Assembly (NCBI RefSeq): GCF_002368295.1
Contig: NZ_AP018248.1
Span: 2,291,977-2,355,976 of the forward strand
From: Tolypothrix tenuis PCC 7101
GTDB taxonomy: Bacteria > Cyanobacteriota > Cyanobacteriia > Cyanobacteriales > Nostocaceae
Length of the DNA: 64,000 nucleotides
Direction: 5' to 3'
The position numbers were made by a program, and so were the translations under genes. The notes below the pieces were generated by a model. It searched no databases and was not told the origin of the DNA. It saw only the letters and a list, made by a program, of their open reading frames with translations. The number at the start of each line of letters is the position of its first letter. The stretch's first letter is position 1. Shown in pieces: positions 60,071-64,000 of the stretch.

Positions 60071-60691
60071 TTGGAATTTATGCAGGATTCAACTTTGAAC
60101 GCCCCAGAAATAGCGTTGGGTTCAGCGGCTTCCCATGAAGAACATCAAGACTTGCGGGTGTTTGGGCTGCTGACGTTTCTGATTTCTGAGTCTTTGATGT
60201 TTGGTGGTTTTTTTGCCACTTACCTAATTTTGCGTGGTGGTGCCGCAGTTTGGCCGCCGGAAGGTACAGAAGTAGAATTGCTTGTACCGACAATTAACAC
60301 CATCATCCTAGTTTCTAGTAGCTTTGTGATCCACTTAGGTGATACAGCGATTAAGAAGAACAATATTGCTGGAATGCGCCTATGGTATGGCATCACAGCG
60401 TTGATGGGGGCTATTTTCCTTGGAGGTCAGGTATATGAGTATCTGACTTTAGGATATGGGTTAACTACCAACGTGTTTTCTAACTGCTTTTATTTGATGA
60501 CAGGTTTCCACGGTTTACACGTATTTATAGGGTTGCTGTTAATACTGGGTGTACTGTGGCGATCGCGCCGTGTCGGTCATTACTCTGCTACGAAACATAC
60601 TGGCATTGAAATGGCAGAAATCTACTGGCACTTTGTAGATATCATCTGGATTATCCTATTTACGCTGTTGTATATCCTGAGCGTATTTTAG
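60071..60691 (+). CDS. coxC: Cytochrome c oxidase subunit III
   Basis: A 206-aa subunit with five membrane helices. RVFGLLTFLISESLMFGGFFATYLILR, FYLMTGFHGLHVFIGLLLILGVLWRS and EMAEIYWHFVDIIWIILFTLLYIL are typical for the short five-helix form. It stabilises the catalytic subunit. It is the last gene of the operon. Confidence 0.95.
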   Translation: MEFMQDSTLNAPEIALGSAASHEEHQDLRVFGLLTFLISESLMFGGFFATYLILRGGAAVWPPEGTEVELLVPTINTIILVSSSFVIHLGDTAIKKNNIAGMRLWYGITALMGAIFLGGQVYEYLTLGYGLTTNVFSNCFYLMTGFHGLHVFIGLLLILGVLWRSRRVGHYSATKHTGIEMAEIYWHFVDIIWIILFTLLYILSVF

Positions 60692-61065
60692 AAGTTACGC
60701 GAAATGTAAAGCTGAAAAAACCAGGAATCAGCTAAAAGAACAAGTAGCCACAATTAAACTCAATTTTGAGGGGAAAGGGGAAATGTTTTTCCTTTTTCCC
60801 TTTTCAGCTTTTATTTGAGGAATTTCGTGAGATATTTGTTTTGAAAGAAGAAAATAAACCGCGATCGCAATTTCCACAATCCGATTGAAGTGAAAGTAGT
60901 ATCGATGGTATGAATGCAATTCTTATATGGAAAATACCCTAAATTAAAGTTGCTATTTAAAAGCGGGGAAATATGAAAATGCTTTTAATAAGTGCGAGTC
61001 AGCCAATATAAAGTAATCTAAAGATTCTAGTTGAGCAATTTATCAAGATTGCAGTCAAGAAAATT
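60692..61065. other. Spacer between coxC and the histidine kinase gene
   Basis: Convergent 3' ends. It contains a purine/pyrimidine inverted repeat (GGGGAAAGGGGAAATG / TTTTTCCCTTTTC, 60770-60806) related in style to the AATACT elements. No gene is seen. Confidence 0.5.
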
Positions 61066-62445
61066 TTATGGTTGATGTAACTGTACAGGAATCTCAATCA
61101 TCAATTCTGTTCCTTGCCCTGGCTCTGATTTTAAACTAATTTTTCCTTGATGTTCCTCAATTATTTGATAGCTAATTGATAATCCTAAGCCAGTTCCTTT
61201 GTTTACTGGTTTAGTTGTAAAAAATGGATCAAAAATTTTAGCTTGGATTTCTGGCTTAATGCCAATGCCGTTATCAATAATCGTAATTTTAACGGTTGCT
61301 AACTCTGTAATTTCGGTTTTTATGATAATTTGTTTATCTTGAGCTTTATCGTGCTGTTCTAACACTGCATCAATGGCATTATTTAGAACATTCATGAATA
61401 CCTGATTTAATTCGGCAGGATAGCATTCAATTAAGGGGAGATTACTGTAATCCTTAACAATTTGAATATCCTGTCTGATGCGATGTTTTAAAAGTAATAA
61501 AGTACTTTCAATGCCTTCATGAATATTCACTTTCTTGCTACCAGCTTGGTCAAGCCGAGCAAAGTTTCGCAATGATAAAATCATTTCGCTAATCCGCTCA
61601 GACCCTATTTTCATTGATGTGAGAATTTTAGGTAAATCCTCAAGAATAAATTCTAGATTAATATCGCTAGCTTTTTCTTCAATAACAGCATTAAATTGGG
61701 GATATTCTTGTTGATAGGCTTGAATGAGAGCTACTAAAGATTGGATGTGATTATCAAGGTATTTGAAATTACCTTGCATGAAATTTATAGGATTATTGAT
61801 TTCGTGAGCTAATCCTGCAACCATGCGCCCCAAACTAGACATTTTTTCTGTCTGCACAAGTTGCACTTGGGTTGTTTGTAATTGCTTGACAGTATGTTCT
61901 AATTGTTTGGCTTGTAATTGAGCGTTAATAGTTGCTGTAGTGAGTGCTTTGAGATTATTGTATGCCTTGGAATGGTAACGAATCCGAGCAATTAACTCCA
62001 CTGGATCTGGCAACTTAATTAGATAGTCATTCGCCCCTGCAGCAAAGGCTTCTGCTTTTACTTTTGCTTCTTCTTTACTAGATAGCATGACTATAGGAAT
62101 ATCGCGTGTTGCGGGATGGGAACGAAACCAACGCAACAACATTAATCCATCCATTTCTGGCATCACCAAATCCAGTAAAATTACTGTAGGCGAAAGCGCG
62201 ATCGCCTCTTGGATGGCTTGTGTGGGGTCACTTATATAGTGAAATGAAATTTTGGGATCGCTAGACAGAATTTGACAAACAGCTTCACCAATAATTAGCT
62301 GATCGTCAATTAACATTACCCTTGCTTTATCTGTAGCGATATCTTCCTGAGAAAAAGCAGATTCAGAACTATTTACTGGAAAATAAGTCGTTACAGTTTT
62401 TGTGATATCTGACGATACTGATCGTAATTCTAGGTGTGTGACCAT
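61066..62445 (-). CDS. Response regulator-histidine kinase hybrid
   Basis: A 459-aa protein. The N-terminal receiver domain (about 42-155) has the phospho-acceptor Asp92 in LLDLVMPEMDG. A coiled-coil linker (160-205) follows, then the HisKA H-box MVAGLAHEINNP with His214, the N-box NQVFMNVLNNAIDAV, and the G-boxes DNGIGI, FFTTK and GTGLGLS of the HATPase. No sensor or membrane segment is present, so it works as a soluble phosphorelay node. It lies next to CheB-like and CheA-like genes on the same strand. Confidence 0.93.
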   Translation of the reverse strand: MVTHLELRSVSSDITKTVTTYFPVNSSESAFSQEDIATDKARVMLIDDQLIIGEAVCQILSSDPKISFHYISDPTQAIQEAIALSPTVILLDLVMPEMDGLMLLRWFRSHPATRDIPIVMLSSKEEAKVKAEAFAAGANDYLIKLPDPVELIARIRYHSKAYNNLKALTTATINAQLQAKQLEHTVKQLQTTQVQLVQTEKMSSLGRMVAGLAHEINNPINFMQGNFKYLDNHIQSLVALIQAYQQEYPQFNAVIEEKASDINLEFILEDLPKILTSMKIGSERISEMILSLRNFARLDQAGSKKVNIHEGIESTLLLLKHRIRQDIQIVKDYSNLPLIECYPAELNQVFMNVLNNAIDAVLEQHDKAQDKQIIIKTEITELATVKITIIDNGIGIKPEIQAKIFDPFFTTKPVNKGTGLGLSISYQIIEEHQGKISLKSEPGQGTELMIEIPVQLHQP

Positions 62446-62680
62446 ATCAAAGTATTAGTAAAACTAAACTAAGTGATTAGTTGTATTAATATTAACCTAT
62501 TTTTCGCTGTTGAATAGAAATGTGTTTTTTTGTAAAAAATCAGTGATTTCTCTAACTTAAAAAAACATATTTTTTGAGTCTATAAAACAAATTTGTCAGA
62601 GTATTTTCTAGTGGAAATCCAAGATAAAATAATGTTTAAATAGTAAATTTACTGAGATTTATTGATAACCTCAATTATGA

Positions 62681-63658
62681 TTAGCCAGCAGATATAGATT
62701 TGATACAAGCTGAGGCGATCGCATCGACCCCTAAAATCTCTACAGCTGCATTCAACTCTGCTGCGGCTTTGGGCATACCGTAAACAATCGAAGTTCTGCT
62801 ATCTTGGGCAATGGTATGCCAACCAGCATCTCGCATCATTTTTAAACCTTGCGCGCCATCCCTACCCATCCCAGTGAGTAGAACTCCTATACCGTTTCCA
62901 GTCCAGTTTTTAGCTGCACTTTTAAAAAAGACATCAATTGAGGGATGGTAGTAGCAATCTAAGGGTTCTTCTTCATACTCAAAAGTTAAATTGGGACGCA
63001 TCACGAGATGATGATTTCTACCAGCTAGTAAAACCTTCCCCGGTTGCACAGAAGCACCAGGATTAGCTATTTGTACAGATAAAGAAGTTTGCTCGTTTAA
63101 CCAAGCGGCAAAATTGGCAGTAAATTGAGCATCTAAATGTTGAATAACAACTATTGCACCTGGAAAATCTGGAGGAAATTGCGAGAGAATTTTTGTTAAA
63201 GCTTGCGGCCCACCTGTAGAAGCACCAATGGCAATTAATGATGGTAAATTATTAGGTTTATTTACTATTCTTGGACGGGGAGATTTATCAATTAATTTGG
63301 CGATAGTAGAGATTTTTTTCAGCAGTCCGGTACTACCTTCCGTAGGCGTATTAATAGCATCTAAAGCGCCATAAGACATTGCTTCAAAAACTTTACCAGC
63401 ATAACGGCTCACACTAGCAGTCACCATGATAATTGCACAAGGCGATCGCTTCATGATGTGCTTGGTGGCTTCCACTCCATCCATATTGGGCATCAGCACA
63501 TCCATTAAAATTAAGTCAGGAGTATCAGCTGCACATTTATTGATAGCTTCTACACCATCGTAAGCAATCCAGGCAACATCATAATCTGGTATTTTGGCGA
63601 TGGTTCGGCGTAGAACTTCTACAGCCATTACCATATCGTTAACAATGGCGATTTTCAT
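62681..63658 (-). CDS. cheB: CheB-type protein-glutamate methylesterase
   Basis: A 325-aa protein with a receiver domain and a methylesterase domain. Phospho-acceptor Asp53 lies in LILMDVLMPNMDG. The acidic pair is reduced to Asn7-Asp8 (IVNDMVM). The catalytic triad is Ser147 (GASTGG), His174 (VIQHLD) and Asp266 (GMGRDGAQG). It would remove methyl groups from chemoreceptors, or act in a phototaxis/pili-type Che pathway. The minus-strand neighbour upstream is a CheA-like hybrid. Confidence 0.92.
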   Translation of the reverse strand: MKIAIVNDMVMAVEVLRRTIAKIPDYDVAWIAYDGVEAINKCAADTPDLILMDVLMPNMDGVEATKHIMKRSPCAIIMVTASVSRYAGKVFEAMSYGALDAINTPTEGSTGLLKKISTIAKLIDKSPRPRIVNKPNNLPSLIAIGASTGGPQALTKILSQFPPDFPGAIVVIQHLDAQFTANFAAWLNEQTSLSVQIANPGASVQPGKVLLAGRNHHLVMRPNLTFEYEEEPLDCYYHPSIDVFFKSAAKNWTGNGIGVLLTGMGRDGAQGLKMMRDAGWHTIAQDSRTSIVYGMPKAAAELNAAVEILGVDAIASACIKSISAG

Positions 63659-63740
63659 GAATTGGGGAAGGGGTAATGGGTAATTGGTGATTGGCTTAGT
63701 TATTAGCCTTAAATCTAAAATCTAAAATCTAAAATCAGAA

Positions 63741-64000
63741 TCAGGGTTCGCCGATTAGGTCTATTACGGCTTTGAGTAAGGTATCGTCGTGAAAACTACT
63801 CTTTGTGAGATAGTAGTTTGCGCCTGCTTCTAAGCCATGAATTTTATCTTCTTCTCGGTCTTTGTAGGAAACGATAATTACAGGTGTATGCTTTAATTTT
63901 TCATGGCTTTTAATTTGGCTGGTGAGTTCAAAACCATTCATTCTTGGCATATCAATATCTGTAATAATCAAATCATAGTCGCTGCTACGAATGGCGTTCC
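63741..64000 (-). CDS. C-terminal receiver domain of a hybrid (probably CheA-like) kinase, partial
   Basis: The frame is open to the window edge, so the gene begins beyond it. The visible 86 residues are a receiver domain: YDLIITDIDMPRMNGFELTS with the phospho-acceptor Asp, PVIIVSYKDREEDK and the Lys in YYLTKSSF. This is the typical end of a CheA-CheY fusion in cyanobacteria, and CheB follows directly. The CheA identity is inferred from context. AAATCTAAAATCTAAAATC repeats lie between it and cheB. Confidence 0.8.
   Translation of the reverse strand, partial: NAIRSSDYDLIITDIDMPRMNGFELTSQIKSHEKLKHTPVIIVSYKDREEDKIHGLEAGANYYLTKSSFHDDTLLKAVIDLIGEP

Noticed and set aside
1..64000. tRNA or rRNA genes
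   Set aside because: No cloverleaf with a GTTCRA T-loop or rRNA-like segment was found on reading either strand, though a covariance search was not possible.

Overview
The window reads as chromosome of a heterocyst-forming filamentous cyanobacterium (Nostocales). The evidence is: abundant HIP1 octamers (GCGATCGC); short heptanucleotide tandem repeats; photosynthesis assembly genes (ycf3, a psb34-like gene, ycf51); a fraC-fraD-fraE operon for septal junctions and filament integrity; and a cnfR/patB regulator divergent from a cox2-type terminal oxidase operon. That last arrangement matches the heterocyst respiration locus I know from Anabaena/Nostoc PCC 7120. The species cannot be named from sequence alone.

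Layout. 0.5-10.6 kb: an AT-rich, co-directional exopolysaccharide cluster with a Wzc-like tyrosine autokinase, a Wzx-like flippase, a zinc-ribbon methyltransferase, four glycosyltransferases and a Wzy-like polymerase. 10.7-17.2 kb: housekeeping genes (TPR protein, BON protein, lipoprotein, glutathionyl-hydroquinone reductase, gatC, ycf3, YedK/HMCES, a GST, DUF167). 17.4-20.2 kb: an arsenic island arsR-acr3-arsI-arsC on the minus strand with two phased operator-like repeats. 20.5-33 kb: mixed metabolism and membrane genes (DUF2214, AlaC-like aminotransferase coupled to an iron-type alcohol dehydrogenase, ycf51, formamidase family, TauE/SafE half-transporter, a Tat/lipoprotein BMP-family binding protein, a GspC/PilP-like protein, mnmG).

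33.3-35.2 kb: an AT-rich, translationally coupled pair, an ABC/OLD-type ATPase followed by a small TOPRIM-like protein. It resembles the split ATPase-TOPRIM architecture of AbiL/RloAB/PARIS-type phage defence and is the best candidate for an undescribed system. 35.2-43 kb: VanY-like peptidase, orphan HicB-like protein, alpha/beta hydrolase, Ser/Thr kinase, small membrane proteins, a 21-bp x 11 tandem repeat, psb34-like, and a pentapeptide-repeat protein. 43.2-45.8 kb: fraCDE. 46-53.7 kb: tandem-domain CobO, KGG stress protein, class V aminotransferase, DUF938 and DUF1499 proteins. 53.9-60.7 kb: cnfR/patB, a 1.6-kb regulatory gap, and the cox2 operon. 61-64 kb: a two-component/chemotaxis-like cluster (REC-histidine kinase, CheB, and the C-terminal REC domain of a protein running off the window).

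The second theme is a dense, layered population of small non-autonomous repeats. I resolved several families with terminal inverted repeats and target duplications. They include a three-level nest at 40.6-41.06 kb and a two-level nest at 48.12-48.43 kb. In four of six datable insertions the 9-11 bp target duplication is itself palindromic, so the elements appear to land in the tips of pre-existing hairpins. A separate TA-type element sits exactly at the stop codons of fraD and of the DUF1499 gene.
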